A stretch of DNA of 64,000 bases from Tipula vernalis. Lineage: Eukaryota; Arthropoda; Insecta; Diptera; Tipulidae. This document shows positions 21,503 to 32,589 of this stretch, one piece after another. The stretch lies in the NCBI GenBank assembly GCA_958295665.1, contig OY282559.1, positions 131,667,241 through 131,731,240 of the forward strand, in the 5' to 3' direction. Positions within the stretch are counted from its first letter, which is position 1. Each line of letters starts with the position of its first letter. The notes below the pieces were generated by a model, which worked only from the letters and a program-made list of their open reading frames with translations, searched no databases and was not told the DNA's origin. Position numbers and translations under genes: made by a program.

Positions 21503-22567
21503 TTATTTAACGTAAAGAAATTTGTAATTTTTGGACACTAAATTAATGTTTGGGTGGTACTCGAAAGGGAGTGCCCTTGTGACCCTCGAGACCCTGATAG
21601 TTTCCCTGAACTTCCGGTTTATTTTCATAGGTGGGATTTTTATTAATATTTGGGTTGCCTTGCACTGTGCGTGCTTCTTGTAGCATTGATTTATATGATG
21701 ACCTTTTTTTTTGCAATAAGCACATACAGTTATTCGGATAGAAGGATGATTTGAAGATGATGGCAATTGTATGGGTGCGACTGTACGAGAATGATGAGGA
21801 TGTGTATATCTGGAAAAACACACTGATGCTACATGTCCATTCTTTTGACAAATCTGACATTTCTTTAATTGAGGTTTAACTTGATTTGTAGAATGTGGCT
21901 GAATTAAAATTTTGGAATTAACATGAATTTCTTCCTCTAAAGCTTTGGAAATAGCTTTCTTTAAAGTTTTATAGTCACCCGCATTTACAACCAAACCTAT
22001 TGGTTCTCTAAGACCGTTACAAAAAGAACGAAGAGCTGTTTTCGCATTAAGTTGTTGAACTTCACCTACGAGTTTACCTTGGATTTCTTCACAAGCTTCG
22101 TTAAGCTCGTATAGTAAAGCTTCAATTTTATTTGCAAATGATTGAACTGTTTCGTCTTTATTTTGAATAGCTTGAATTAAATCAAGCTGAATGCATTCGA
22201 CTGCACGAGTGTTTTTAAAATTATTATTTAAAGCACATTTTAGATCTTTCCAATCATCGAAATTACCAAACCTATAAATGGAATAGGCTTGCCCTTTTAA
22301 TTTATGTGGAATAAATTTGAGGAAACTTTGTTTTAATGGTTTACTAGTTAAAGTTTCAAAGAACCTGTCACAACAATGAATGAACTTATGCAAAGGAGTT
22401 TTAGATTCTCCACCAAATTCAGGTATTAATTTCACAGCAAGACCAAAATTGAATTCCATTTTAACTAAATTATTATTTTCCGATTCAACCCACTTTTCTG
22501 ATTCAATTTCAGGTAAAGAAGCAATTCGGTTTCTAAGTGGATATGAAGCTAACGGTTCGTCGGTCAT
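21503..22567 (-). CDS. gypsy-1 Gag
   Basis: The 354-residue Gag forms virus-like particles and packages element RNA. It has an N-terminal capsid-like helical region (VKLIPEFGGESKTPLHKFIH, residues 45-70, a signature of retrotransposon gag domains in this group). Two CCHC zinc knuckles follow (CQICQKNGHVASVC about 240-253 and CAYCKKKGHHINQC about 283-296). After the second knuckle, two overlapping frames are open: this one, and another ending at 21543 with a polar N/P/G-rich tail that looks more Gag-like. A one-base indel near 21690 may therefore have altered the C-terminus. Confidence 0.85.
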   Translation of the reverse strand: MTDEPLASYPLRNRIASLPEIESEKWVESENNNLVKMEFNFGLAVKLIPEFGGESKTPLHKFIHCCDRFFETLTSKPLKQSFLKFIPHKLKGQAYSIYRFGNFDDWKDLKCALNNNFKNTRAVECIQLDLIQAIQNKDETVQSFANKIEALLYELNEACEEIQGKLVGEVQQLNAKTALRSFCNGLREPIGLVVNAGDYKTLKKAISKALEEEIHVNSKILIQPHSTNQVKPQLKKCQICQKNGHVASVCFSRYTHPHHSRTVAPIQLPSSSNHPSIRITVCAYCKKKGHHINQCYKKHAQCKATQILIKIPPMKINRKFRETIRVSRVTRALPFEYHPNINLVSKNYKFLYVK

Positions 22568-23810
22568 TTAGCCAAACAAGATTTAAATTACGGAAACCGT
22601 TCGAGTCGCGATTTATCTAACGATAAATTTACATAACATAATCAAACTAAAGCTGTAGAGCAACCATTTCAACCTTGGCAATGTACTATGAATATTTTAA
22701 ATTAAGATTATTTTAGCTCAAATTGAGTTAAATTTGAGATTATATTGGTAAAGGAATTAATTTAAACAACAAAAAGAAAGATTGATTTTTATAAGATAAA
22801 TTGAAAAATTTTTTTTTTCGTTTAAATTAACTCATTGATTTAAGTTTGCTAATTTATTTAAAGTAATATTGTAGTTGAGCTGAGTTGAAATGTCGCCATT
22901 TAGATGCTTGCAAGTTTTGGATATTTAGTTTTTGAATATTCTCTGAATTTGAAATTTTTGTTTAATAAAATATTGTTGGTATACTTAACGATATAACAGC
23001 TGTTCCAGTTTACTTCTATGTAATTCCAATTTTTGAAGTTGTAAATTGTGTATTGCTGAATAACTGATATCCATGTGTGAAATAATGTTCAATTGTTATT
23101 GTAATTCCGTTTAAATTTCACGGGAATTTATTTTCCACTACATCACATTTTTTTTTTTTAATTGACTAGATTTTTTTTCACCATTAATTTTTAGTTTTAT
23201 TGTGTTTAAATTCACTTAATATTTTAGATTTAGATTTTTTTTTTTGAATTTTTGGAACTGAGTTATTATCACTTCAATTTTTAGTTTTATGTTGTTAATT
23301 CACTCACATTTTGACTATTATTATATTTTCGTTGCAAATTGTTTTTTTTTTTTTCACATAGTTTAGAAGTTTATTTTATGTATATTTTTTTTTTCCGGTG
23401 TTTAATATCACGGCACAATCACATTAACTGATCACAAAAAATTTTCATCGATCGAACGATTTGTAAAACGGAACTTGGTGTTTGTAAAAAAAAATTGTTT
23501 TTTTTTTTTTTTTTTTATTTATTTTTTTGCGTTTATACTTTGGTGACGTGTACGTGCAATATTTTTACAATACATCATAAATTTTATTAATGAACAATTT
23601 TGCATTTAACGGACAACTAATTATCAAATAACGTTGGCCCATTACTAATTCATGGAATATATGAAATGTTTCTAGAAATTCCACTTTTATTACATATTAA
23701 ATTAAATTTCTAGTTATTATAATTTTACGTTTTTTTTTTTTTTTTTAAATCATGGAAAATGGATACTTCCTATTGACATTACAATGCATGGTTTGTTTTT
23801 TCTTGTAGTC
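22568..23810 (-). other. gypsy-1 5' untranslated leader
   Basis: About 1.2 kb lies between the primer-binding site and gag. It is A/T-rich with repeated T runs and no ORF of note. This is long for a leader and may hold packaging or promoter signals, but none can be named from sequence alone. Confidence 0.6.
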
Positions 23811-23828
23811 ATCCTACCGGCTGCGCCA
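23811..23828 (-). promoter_or_regulatory. Primer-binding site of gypsy-1, tRNA-Ser type
   Basis: On the minus strand TGGCGCAGCCGGTAGGAT lies seven bases after the 5' LTR. It begins with TGG (pairing with tRNA CCA) and closely resembles the serine-tRNA primer sites used by the 297/17.6 group of insect gypsy elements (from memory, not checked). Confidence 0.75.
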
Positions 23829-23835
23829 AAATTTG

Positions 23836-24289
23836 TGTTGTGTATTCACCCAGGGTATCGAATGTTAGGAATCCATTTCGTATCACTCCATAATTTAAAT
23901 TAAACTCACAATAATTTTAATTTATATTCATTAGTTTATTTTAACAAATTGTAATTTATTATTATCAAATATTTATTTATTATTATCAAATATTTATTTA
24001 TTATTATCAAATATTTTTTTATTATTAAGTTTATGTTTTACAGTCCTAAATATAAATTGGTTTTTATTACTCGAGTCGTTTACAATTAGACTCTTGACAC
24101 TACTGATATTTGTACTGTTCGTTCATTATTTTTTTCTCACATACTGAGAGCTTAACTGATGACTGATAACTTACAACTCAACTAATTTTTAATATTATTT
24201 AAGCTTTTATAGTCTGCGTTTTGAAGATTTAAGCGCCAAAATGTCAAAGGTGGCGATTCCGAATACTACACGTTATAGGGTACATAACA
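23836..24289 (-). repeat. 5' LTR of gypsy-1
   Basis: 454 bp. It is 41 bp longer than the other LTR because the A/T unit attatcaaatatttattt is present three times (about 23960-24020). Otherwise it appears almost identical, with the same ends TGTTGTG and CATAACA. Confidence 0.93.
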
Positions 24290-24552
24290 CGACCCCTTTT
24301 CCTCAAAAAATAACGCAACAGATTTTTAAAAATTCAATATGGTGGCCGAAAGAGGAGTACCACCAAAAATAAAATTATTAAAAGTGAAAAAAAAGGTAAG
24401 ATGGTATTTTTTCAATCTAAGCACACCCATTGTAAAGGTTTACAGCTACATTGCAAACAGGTGAAAAATTTCGCAAAAATCGCAACTTCGACAATTTTTT
24501 TCTCAGAACCAAAGCAGCATTGGATCGGTGTTACGAGGAAAAAAAAGTTAGC

Positions 24553-26600
24553 AGGTTAGGTTAGGTTAGGTTAGGTTAGGGTGGCTGTAATAAGGGCCGA
24601 CATAGTCACAAAATTAGTCTGTAATCATACCAAATAAAAATTGATCAACACAGAGCATACAACGAAGCGTTGAATACACCTATCGTTCAACCCATTGAGA
24701 ACCGCCAGGTCGCTGAGGAGAGAAGTTCCTAAAAATGTCCATATGCTTAACGCTAGATAGAGACAAGTGCAGAGTAGATGGAGTACAGTTTCTATCTCCT
24801 CGACATAAAGCCCTGTAACATCCCCAACGCCCATACTAATATGTTGACGCTGAATTGTTAACAGCTGTCCAGAGTATTGGCCAAATATGCCTGAACCATC
24901 TATAGTTCGCTGCCCTCCCAGCTGCTCGCTGCAGCCGGAGTTTGCATATTGCAAGCCGAATTTCACTATTAACCTTACTTGGTAAAGTGAGGCAATTTGT
25001 ATCCTGTCCAGCTGGATCATTTCCCTTTTCATTCCCCGCAATACTGAAGTGCCCTGTCACCCATATTAAGTGGATGTTGAAGTAATCTGCCATCTCGTTA
25101 AGAGAAGAAATACAGCTCTTGTCAACCTTAGATGTAAGGAAATAAGCTCTTAGCGCTTTAATAGTGGCCTGGATGGTTTGGCGTCTATTGGAGAGGGAGG
25201 TGGAGGGGGCCAAAGTTGAGTAGATTAATATTCCAGCTCCGTAACATTCCAGTAGGGTGCGCATCACGTTAGCTCTTCTAGTCATGTATTAGGCAGCTGC
25301 GTGATGGGTACAATTATGTAAGGGGTAACCTGTTCACAATTCGTAAGTGTACGTGCTGCCTCCTCGTGGCAACCACTGGTAACTAAGGCCATTTGGCCCA
25401 GGCTCAAGTACGGCGCTAAAGGAAAAACTCTTTGACAAAAAACCTTAATCTAAGGTGGAACATAATATGTTGATGGATGAATGGCTGATGGGTTAATCAT
25501 TTCAAAGTATGCGAACTCTGGATACCAGGCACCCTCCAGTTTTCCTGGGTGACCCACAGGCGATTTGCAATTCCCCGTAACTTGTAAGAGTCAAATCAAA
25601 TGGAAGACGGGGCAGAGGTAGGAATATACGGGAGTGAGAAAGCCCTCTCGAAGTCCTTGGGTTTAAATGCTACAGTCTTTCTAGCGGAACTACATGCTGT
25701 AGTAAACATCTAGGAGGGAAAGCAATAAGCCCAGATAGTATATATCAAGTACCGGCTGTACCGGCTGGCAAGTTTTTCACGAATCTTAATATTGACTGGA
25801 CGGATAATTAAGCAAGGTTCAGCACAATAGATATTTTACATGGCCCTTCAATTACATGGTCCTTCAATAATAATAATAATAAAATAATAATAGTGGTCTG
25901 ACTTTTGGCTAGCCATACTGTTTAACGTTGGCCACCAAACAACAATCCTATATGAAGGTATGGGGCTTCTCACTAAGGCATAAAGCCAGTGCAAGATGTG
26001 GGGTTTAAGAACCTATCGTTTTCCGATAGCATTTTTATAGGATTACATCGTTATAGTAGCTTCAGTACCCTATCAAAAATATTACCCGTCCAGCTAAATT
26101 TGCTATCCAACACAACACCCAAGTATTTCGCTTTATCAGTAAAGAGCAAGTTAATACCATTTAGAGTAAGAGGATCAATCTGAGGAACTTGTATTTCTTA
26201 GAGAAGAGGACCACCTCAGTTTTACATGGATTAACATTTAGTCCACAACTAATAGGGCATTTAGAATAAAAACCAAGCGCGCTTTGCATGCGCTCTCTTA
26301 AGGTACAAGGATACTTACCAAAGGTACAAATAACAACGTTATTCGCATAATCAAATCACCTTTAAACATTGCCCTCCAAGTCCAGTAACAGATCATTTAT
26401 AACTAAGTTCCAAAGAAGAGGGACAAGACTTAACCTTGCGGTATGCCCACATCTACAAATCAACTAATGGAGAACCAGCTAAATAGCCTTTACGACACAA
26501 CGTCTTAGCATTTGATATATCTAGCCAACGCGCGATTCATTCACACTCAGATGATAGGACTAGAAGCCAGTACAATTAGACTCATTTTTGGTCGAAAATC
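24553..26600 (-). pseudogene. Degraded LOA/I-like non-LTR retrotransposon, 3' half (copy i)
   Basis: On the minus strand, RT remnants (VGIPQG-like near 26440; NVNPCKTEVVLF, DKAKYLGVVLDSKFSWTG near 26090-26250; VVWWPT near 25925) precede an RNase H remnant. The latter (25285-24836) has SSLNEMADYFNIHLIWVTGH. The 3' end is five head-to-tail repeats of AGGTT on the + strand (24553-24580), seen also at the ends of copies ii and iii. RNase H plus this type of C-terminal region points to the I/LOA group. The element is interrupted at 25406-25892 by another retroposon on the opposite strand. It is 5' truncated near 26600. Confidence 0.75.
25406..25892 (+). mobile_element. 0.5-kb retroposon with (AAT)n tail, copy 1
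   Basis: It starts aagtacggcgct and ends in (AAT)n at 25866-25892. A second copy at 36847-37365 (minus) shares both boundaries. It contains a decayed RNase-H-like coding remnant (AEVGIYGSEKALSKSLG, FLAELHAV at 25614-25710), so it derives from the 3' part of an I-type LINE; trinucleotide tails are known for I elements. It lies inside LOA-like copy i between the RT and RNase H regions. No clear TSD was found. Confidence 0.6.
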
Positions 26601-27430
26601 TACAAATTATTATTGAGAAGCTGGTATATGAACAAAAAATCATTTAATGACTTTTTCCTTCTCCAATTGAATGGTTAAAAATTAAAAATTTCCCAACATC
26701 AGAATTTTTGTTTTGAAGCCAAATTTGATCAATTTTTGATAATTTGCATTTAAAATTTCAAACTTAATTAAATAAAATTCTGTTATTCCTAAGTCCTTAC
26801 ACATAATTAGTTTCTATAAATTTTGGATTAACCTCGCTGTTAGATTTTGAAATTTCGTATTATTTTATTATTTTGAACCAAATTTAAAATCGAATTTTTA
26901 TTTTAGGAAACTTTCCTTGAGCTTTCTCTGTGGTAGCTTGGTTTCTTATACTGACAAGTTCCTACAGACAAAAAGTTCGGTCTACTCATCAGGTAGCTAC
27001 GAACAAACTACAAAAATACAATTCTAACTTCGTACATTGCGTATGAGGCAAGAACGCATTGACTTAGCGAATTATAAAATTCACCAAATTAAAAACTCAA
27101 GGAAAACTCTCATTTCTGTGTGTTTTATGCACACAAAATATATATAGACTTTAAAATATATATATATTTAATATATAGACAAAATATATTAAAAAATGTA
27201 TGAAACATAATGAACCATGAGACATTTATTGCCATGCTACAAAATCAAAGAAGCATCATGCAAGGTATCATCTAAACAGGTATTGCATCCTTGGATTATG
27301 CGACAATTATCTCTTTACAATACAAAATACATCAAATACACTCAGTGGGGCAAAGGCATAGTTTTACGAGAAGAAAGAAAATACAAAATGGAAAATTTGT
27401 TTGAAAGTATCGCTCAGAAACGGGAAATAT
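26601..27430. other. A/T-rich non-coding stretch
   Basis: No supported gene. A short TA-rich run occurs near 27137-27180. The small ORF at 27217-27441 has no recognisable similarity and runs up to the start of the next retroelement fragment. Confidence 0.4.
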
Positions 27431-27439
27431 TAAACAAAT

Positions 27440-29537
27440 AAAGCATGCAACCGATCCTTTTGCGCTGCCTGCCCACTGGCTAAGCCTAGGGGTAGGCACA
27501 AACCAGTATGGTGGTCCAGGGAACTAGGAACCTATTGTAAGGCTTGTAGGACAGCCTTTAATAGAGCCAAAAATACAAGGGAGGCTCAGGATTTGGACTC
27601 CTATAAGGAGAAACTCGGAATTTATAAGAAAGAATTAATAAAGGCACAAAGGAGGTCTTGGAGAATCTTCCGTAATAAAATGGAAGAGGTACCCGAAACC
27701 TCCCATCTAAAGATGGAAGATTCTTTCCAAAAATGCAGTTAGTCCCAGTTTCTTGATAAAACTTGACGGATCTTATACAGCTTCTAGTGGAGAATCAAAT
27801 TATACCAGCGGAACAGGAAGTGGGCACCGTCTTAGCATGCGTACACAAAGGGCAGGTCTGTGGACACTGCTCTACACGCCTTGGGGTACACAATTGAGCA
27901 ATCGATTAATTCGAAGGAATTCTCTTTGGTGGCCTTCCTGGATATAGAGGGCGCCTTTAATAATGTGAAAACGGAGGCATTCAAGGAGGGATTGGAGGTG
28001 GCGTTCCTCTGATAGGGTTAACCAATTATATGCTTGGAAGCAGCATTATTAGCTCGAAGTTGGGGGACTCCAACATCAAGAGGCGAGCAACTAGGGGAAC
28101 CCCGCAAAGCCGAGGGTTCTGTCCTCTCTTCTCTGAAGCATAGTGGTAAACGGGTTACTACTTGAATTGGAAAGAGAGCGTATTGAAGTTATCTTAGATG
28201 ACGTAGCTTTAGCTGTTACCGGGAAATTCCTGGGCACGATTGTAGAAGTAATGCAGCATGCGCTTACCATCGTTACGAAATGGGCTGGCAAATGTGGGCT
28301 GGGTATTAACACGTGGGTGTTTGGTGGCCAGCTCTGGACAAGGTAACTTATAAAAGTAAGATTTAGAGAGTGCAAAGAACGGCCTTTTCTTGTTAGCGGC
28401 GCATTGAGTTCGACACCGACAAGTGCCTTAGAGGTTATGTTGCACCTTCTTCCGGTCGACATTTTTGGCAAACAGATGGCGGCAAATACGGCTGTATTGA
28501 CTACATTAAACCTACTTTACGCTTCGAGAAGCGATTTTGGACCTCCTTCCCTTCCAGGGAATCCTGGTTTAATAGATAGTTATCGGAAACCGAAACGTTG
28601 CAATTTTTCACAGATGGCTTCAACCTAGACGGCAAAGTAGGAGCTGGAGTATTCAGTGACAAATTAAATGTAAACATTTCTATTCGTGTCCCTGATTACT
28701 GCAGCGTGTACCAAGCTGAAGTCGTAGCAGGGTGAGGAGGTCATGACATGGTTGAAGCATAATGTGTCATCCTCAAAAGATATCACAATCTATGAGGACA
28801 GTCAAGCGGCGATTTGGTCATTAGAATCAGTCTCTTTGGCGTCACGGGTGGCGTTAAGTTGTCACTCATCTCTAAATGAGATGGGTGAGCATTTCAATAT
28901 CCAAGTAATCTGGGTCCCAGGTCACTCGGGTGTCATGGGGAACTGCATGGTGGATGAACTTGCTACTCATGGTACGACTCTCCAGCTACAACCGGAAAGG
29001 GCAAGTCTGGGGAGGCCTATCACAGCGCTGAGACAAGCATTAGGGAAGCAGGCGCTATCCTCAGGGGGTAAAGGTGGTCTAACACCCTAACCTGTAGAGT
29101 TGAAAGACAAGTTCAGCCAAAGCTGGACTTGGGGCGCGCTAGGGCATTAATATTCCTACGCAGACGTGAATTAAGAACGGTCGTAGGAATTCTCACGGGA
29201 CACACGGCCTTTTTGGAGAACATGCAAGAAGGCCGGGTCTGGAGGCAAATGACTTCTGCAGAAGCTGCTTGGACGAAGAGGAGGAAGAAACGTTGGTCCA
29301 CTTCCTTTGCTCGTGTCCAGCATTGGCACTCAGAAGGCACAAACACTTTAGTAAGTTCAGGATGGACTGCCTCTCGGATCTCGAAAACACTAAAGTGTGG
29401 GACGTCTTACGCTACATAAGTAGCTGGAAATGGTTCCAATAGGGGTAAAAGGTTAGATATTCTATGGTATCACAATGGACCGTCACCGGTCTAAGTGTGC
29501 ATAAGCAGCCACTCCAACCTAACTTAACCTAAATTTA
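27440..29537 (+). pseudogene. Degraded LOA/I-like retrotransposon fragment (copy ii)
   Basis: Same family as the element at 43352-47807 but on the + strand. It is 5' truncated near 27440 (LPAHWLSLG segment) and carries internal deletions. Recognisable parts are VSPSFLIKLDGSYTASSGES (27745-27795), a damaged RT core around 28190 where the YADD block reads ILDD, an RNase H stretch (IYEDSQAAIWSLESVSLASR; NIQVIWVPGHSGVMGN at 28895-28945) and the Cys/His-rich C-terminal region near 29250-29330. It ends ccactccaacctaacttaacct. The reading frame is broken many times. Confidence 0.82.
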
Positions 29538-31324
29538 AGTATTCAACTTTTGAAAAATAGATTTTTTCTAGAACTTCATCAAAAAATTATTTTGGAATCA
29601 AATTTTGTTCGTCATATTCCACAATTTTATCTAAAAATAATTTTTGGATCCCAATTCCATCGCAAAAAATCGAGTTTCATGACCACATTCCAGAATTGTT
29701 TCTAAAATTTTTTTCAGAAAACCCCATTTCGAAGCGATGGAATTAATCTGATCAACAGAAAGCCAGATGCTGTCGAAATTGGTCATTTTCAAATCAAGTT
29801 CCATCCTAATTGACCCTACTCTTGAACTAGATTTAAGAGCTAATTTAAATATTATAATCGGATATAAATAGTTATGTTCACTCTCTCTGTCATTACAATG
29901 TGTCGTTAAAATAATCCAAGTGGTTCAAAAACCTGTACTGCTTTCCGCATTGAAATTATTTCATAATATTCAAAACATTTAATCTTTAAGAAAAACAAAT
30001 AATAATTTTTATTTAAAACATAATTTAATCAAATTAAAACTAATTAAATTTTCATTTATAGTTTGTTGTTTTACATCGAATATGTTTACAACATAAACTT
30101 TGTGTTCATCAACATCAACATCATCCGACAAAGAATATTTTTCAATCTCTCAGAATTTAATTAATTATTTTTTTCATTTTTAATTAATCGAAACTGTTCA
30201 TAATTATATCAAAATATATATTTTATTTTTTCGTAATATTTATTTTAATTAAAAATTATAAAAAAAAATAAATAAAAAATTCAACTTGAGGAATTTGAAA
30301 TTTTGTTTAATGAACTGAATTTTGATTTTCATATCGTTCTCCTTGTTAAGAATAGTATAAATATGAAAGATTTAAAACTTACTGTCTTACGACACGATAC
30401 AGCGGATGTATAGAGTAGAACTGATTCAATTATTAAGAATTCAGAGATGTTGAGAATGTATATTATTTACAAATTTAACTTGCACCTGTTCGTTGTGGGT
30501 TTGTATATATCATGCGTGCCACTATTCACTAAAAATCATTCCACGTCTAATGTAAATTATATCATGAGTCTTTTAAATAAATATGACACAAGAATTATTC
30601 AGTTCACATTCCAATTTTATAGTTGGCAATAAGCAACAAATTTCTATTGCCTAGATTTTCATAGAACATCGAGAAAAAATTGTATTCTGTTACATATTTT
30701 AGCGATTTTTATCAAGATGATACTCCCTATTACTATATTGCAACGCAGAATAACTAAATTGGAAATGAGAATGTGTGATAAAATATTCAGTCATGTTCAA
30801 TGCTATGATACGTTTGGTATTTTTTGATCTATTCTTTTGAATGAAATGCTTATAGTTTCTATTTTGCAAATATACGGTTGGTTACCACCTTAAGGAAAAA
30901 TCCAATGTATATCATAGTTTGATCCACCAACATTGCTTAGTTATCGTTATTCTTTTGTACCTATCGGCCCCTAAAAAGGTTTGGGCAAGTTGATATATAA
31001 ACAAATGATTTTGTTGATAGGTGATCAAAGCCTAGAGTTTACGTAAAAGACGGTCAGCGTTTATTAGGATTCCAAGAAGGAATTTTAGAAACGGATGAAG
31101 TAGAGAGAAATACCGAAATAAATTAAATAGACTGTTCTGCTGAAATTAATCTGGTCACCACAAAACCGGTTTGCACTGAGTCTATGTAATTGCTGTGCAA
31201 ACGCGCATTTAGCCCAAAAAACAATTTACGATTTAAGTAATATAAAATAACCGATGAGGGACTGAGGCACTAAGCATTTTTTGGTTGGACACTCGTTTCC
31301 TCAAGTATTATAGGATAACCACGA
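29538..31324. other. A/T-rich non-coding stretch
   Basis: No supported ORF, RNA gene or repeat. The small ORF at 30447-30632 has no family features. Confidence 0.4.
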
Positions 31325-31680
31325 TTTGTAAGACCTTAGGCGGTGTTTATTAACCGAACGAAGACCGATCGGTCATTTAGCGGTTTTTTGGTTGGTCAAA
31401 TCCTGGTTCAATTATACTACTAAACACCGATTTTATTATCTGATTTGTTTGCTCACAAAATAGTACACGGGAACCAGGATTAGTTATGCGTTGGGCAGAG
31501 CTTGTTGACTGAATAAAAACCGATAGGTGGTTTATCAGTTTTTTGTAGGTTAAATACTATCACAATTAACGTGGTAAAAGTTTGGCGCCACCTTACATAG
31601 CGACCGGTTATTTAGCGTTTAACTTATCGGCCAGTTGCAGTTATTCAATAAATCTCAATTCTCAAGCAACGTTAATGACC
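31325..31680. repeat. Cluster of three related ACCGATxGGT-type repeats
   Basis: A block around 31332-31398 (gaccgatcggtcatttagcggttttttgg) recurs diverged about 165 bases later (aaccgataggtggtttatcagttttttg, 31516-31545). A third copy (gcgaccggttatttagcg near 31600, then atcggccagt) follows, with an inverted component. The region also has short inverted segments (cggtgttta/taaacaccg). It may be a non-autonomous DNA transposon or subterminal repeats of the CACTA-like element to its right. Confidence 0.45.
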
Positions 31681-32089
31681 AAAATATTTAAAACAACATC
31701 TTTACTGTTATTTTTAAAGAATGTATTCATTTATTTAGCTCAACCTACATGAACTCCTATGGAAATTGTACCTAGTACATATAATATGATTTCATTGCAG
31801 ACTATGCTTAATTATATAATTTCTAATTTAGTAAAATTCAAGGATCAACATTTATACATAATATTATAAAATTGTTCAATGGGTTTTATGATAACAAGTT
31901 TATTTAAAACTAAACTTTAAAATTAAAATAAAGCTAAATAACGTACAAAATAAAGTACATTGTAGCGTACATTATACAGTGCGATCATTAGATTAATAAG
32001 AAGGTGATACCTTTAACTGTGAGTAAAACATTTCAAAAACAAAAGTCAATTTAAATTAAATGCACATTTCCTGAACCTCTGAAATAGGT
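31681..32089. other. A/T-rich stretch between repeats and the CACTA-like genes
   Basis: No gene seen. The CACTA-like element probably ends somewhere in this interval or just left of it, but no CACTA/TAGTG terminus could be fixed. Confidence 0.35.
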
Positions 32090-32288
32090 TTACTGTGCTT
32101 GCTTAAACTTTTTCTGTCTAAAATTGGCGCGATTCAAAAATTCTTGTACGCTTGTTTTTATGTCATTAAGCGTAACTGCGTTCTGATCATTTAAATAGTT
32201 AAAAGTATTCCTTAATAATTCCAATATGTTGACTTGCTCCGCGAAGACTAATTTGTGTATATCTGAGGGAAAACAAAAAATTAGCACT
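32090..32288 (-). pseudogene. 3' exon of the CACTA accessory gene (probable)
   Basis: An open frame of about 65 codons (HKLVFAEQVNILELLRNTF to a stop at 32090) follows a strong splice acceptor on the minus strand (ttttgttttccctcag ending at 32289). The charged helical C-terminus (VQEFLNRANFRQKKFKQAQ) resembles the end of accessory proteins of this element type. A donor giving the right phase could be C|GTAGTG near 32637; this is inference. It is listed as broken because the upstream exon carries a frameshift. Confidence 0.45.
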
Positions 32289-32351
32289 AACTTTTAAAAA
32301 TTTCAAAAATATTGATTACCTTTTGAGAAAGACGTTTGTCCAGACCAGCAC

Positions 32352-32502
32352 CCTTATTCTGTAAAAAATAAGATAATGTGTAAACGTGAAAACGGGTAAA
32401 CTTTGTGATTTTTTACTAAAATTACATTCAATTGTTTTTCGATTCTCTTTTCGTTCACTGTTTATCACGTGTAAACATTATCTTATTTTTTATAGAATAA
32501 GG
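32352..32502. mobile_element. 151-bp hairpin MITE in the CACTA accessory-gene intron
   Basis: The two ends are inverted copies about 45 bases long (ccttattctgtaaaaaataag at the left and its near-complement ending at 32502). Only a few mismatches separate them, around an unrelated centre. It has no coding capacity, and a clear TSD was not seen. Confidence 0.65.
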
Positions 32503-32589
32503 CTACAGGTGTATTTTGTAATTAACTCGTAAGTGAATAAATATTCAAAAACATTTTTGATTGTTTTATTTAAAGTTTTTGATTTAAAT

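Larger units (their letters stand above)
17074..24289 (-). mobile_element. Ty3/gypsy LTR retrotransposon (gypsy-1)
   Basis: The 7.2-kb element on the minus strand has LTRs at both ends, a primer-binding site next to the 5' LTR, a polypurine tract next to the 3' LTR and a 4-bp duplication (cgac at 17070-17073 and 24290-24293). Gag and a Pol in the order protease, RT, RNase H, integrase mark it as Ty3/gypsy (Metaviridae-type). No envelope ORF is present between integrase and the 3' LTR. The two LTRs are nearly identical apart from repeat-length differences, so insertion was recent, yet pol carries several stops and frameshifts. Confidence 0.95.

Noticed and set aside
23811..23828. tRNA gene fragments suggested by tRNA-like sequence here and at 49413-49430
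   Set aside because: Both are 18-base primer-binding sites placed just after 5' LTRs. No cloverleaf can be formed.
24553..24581. TTAGG-like telomeric repeat
   Set aside because: The AGGTT units match the insect telomere motif in rotation, but there are only about five, they sit at the 3' end of a LOA-like retroposon, and shorter versions end the related copies.
30447..30632. 61-codon ORF
   Set aside because: A/T-rich chance frame without motif, splice or promoter support.
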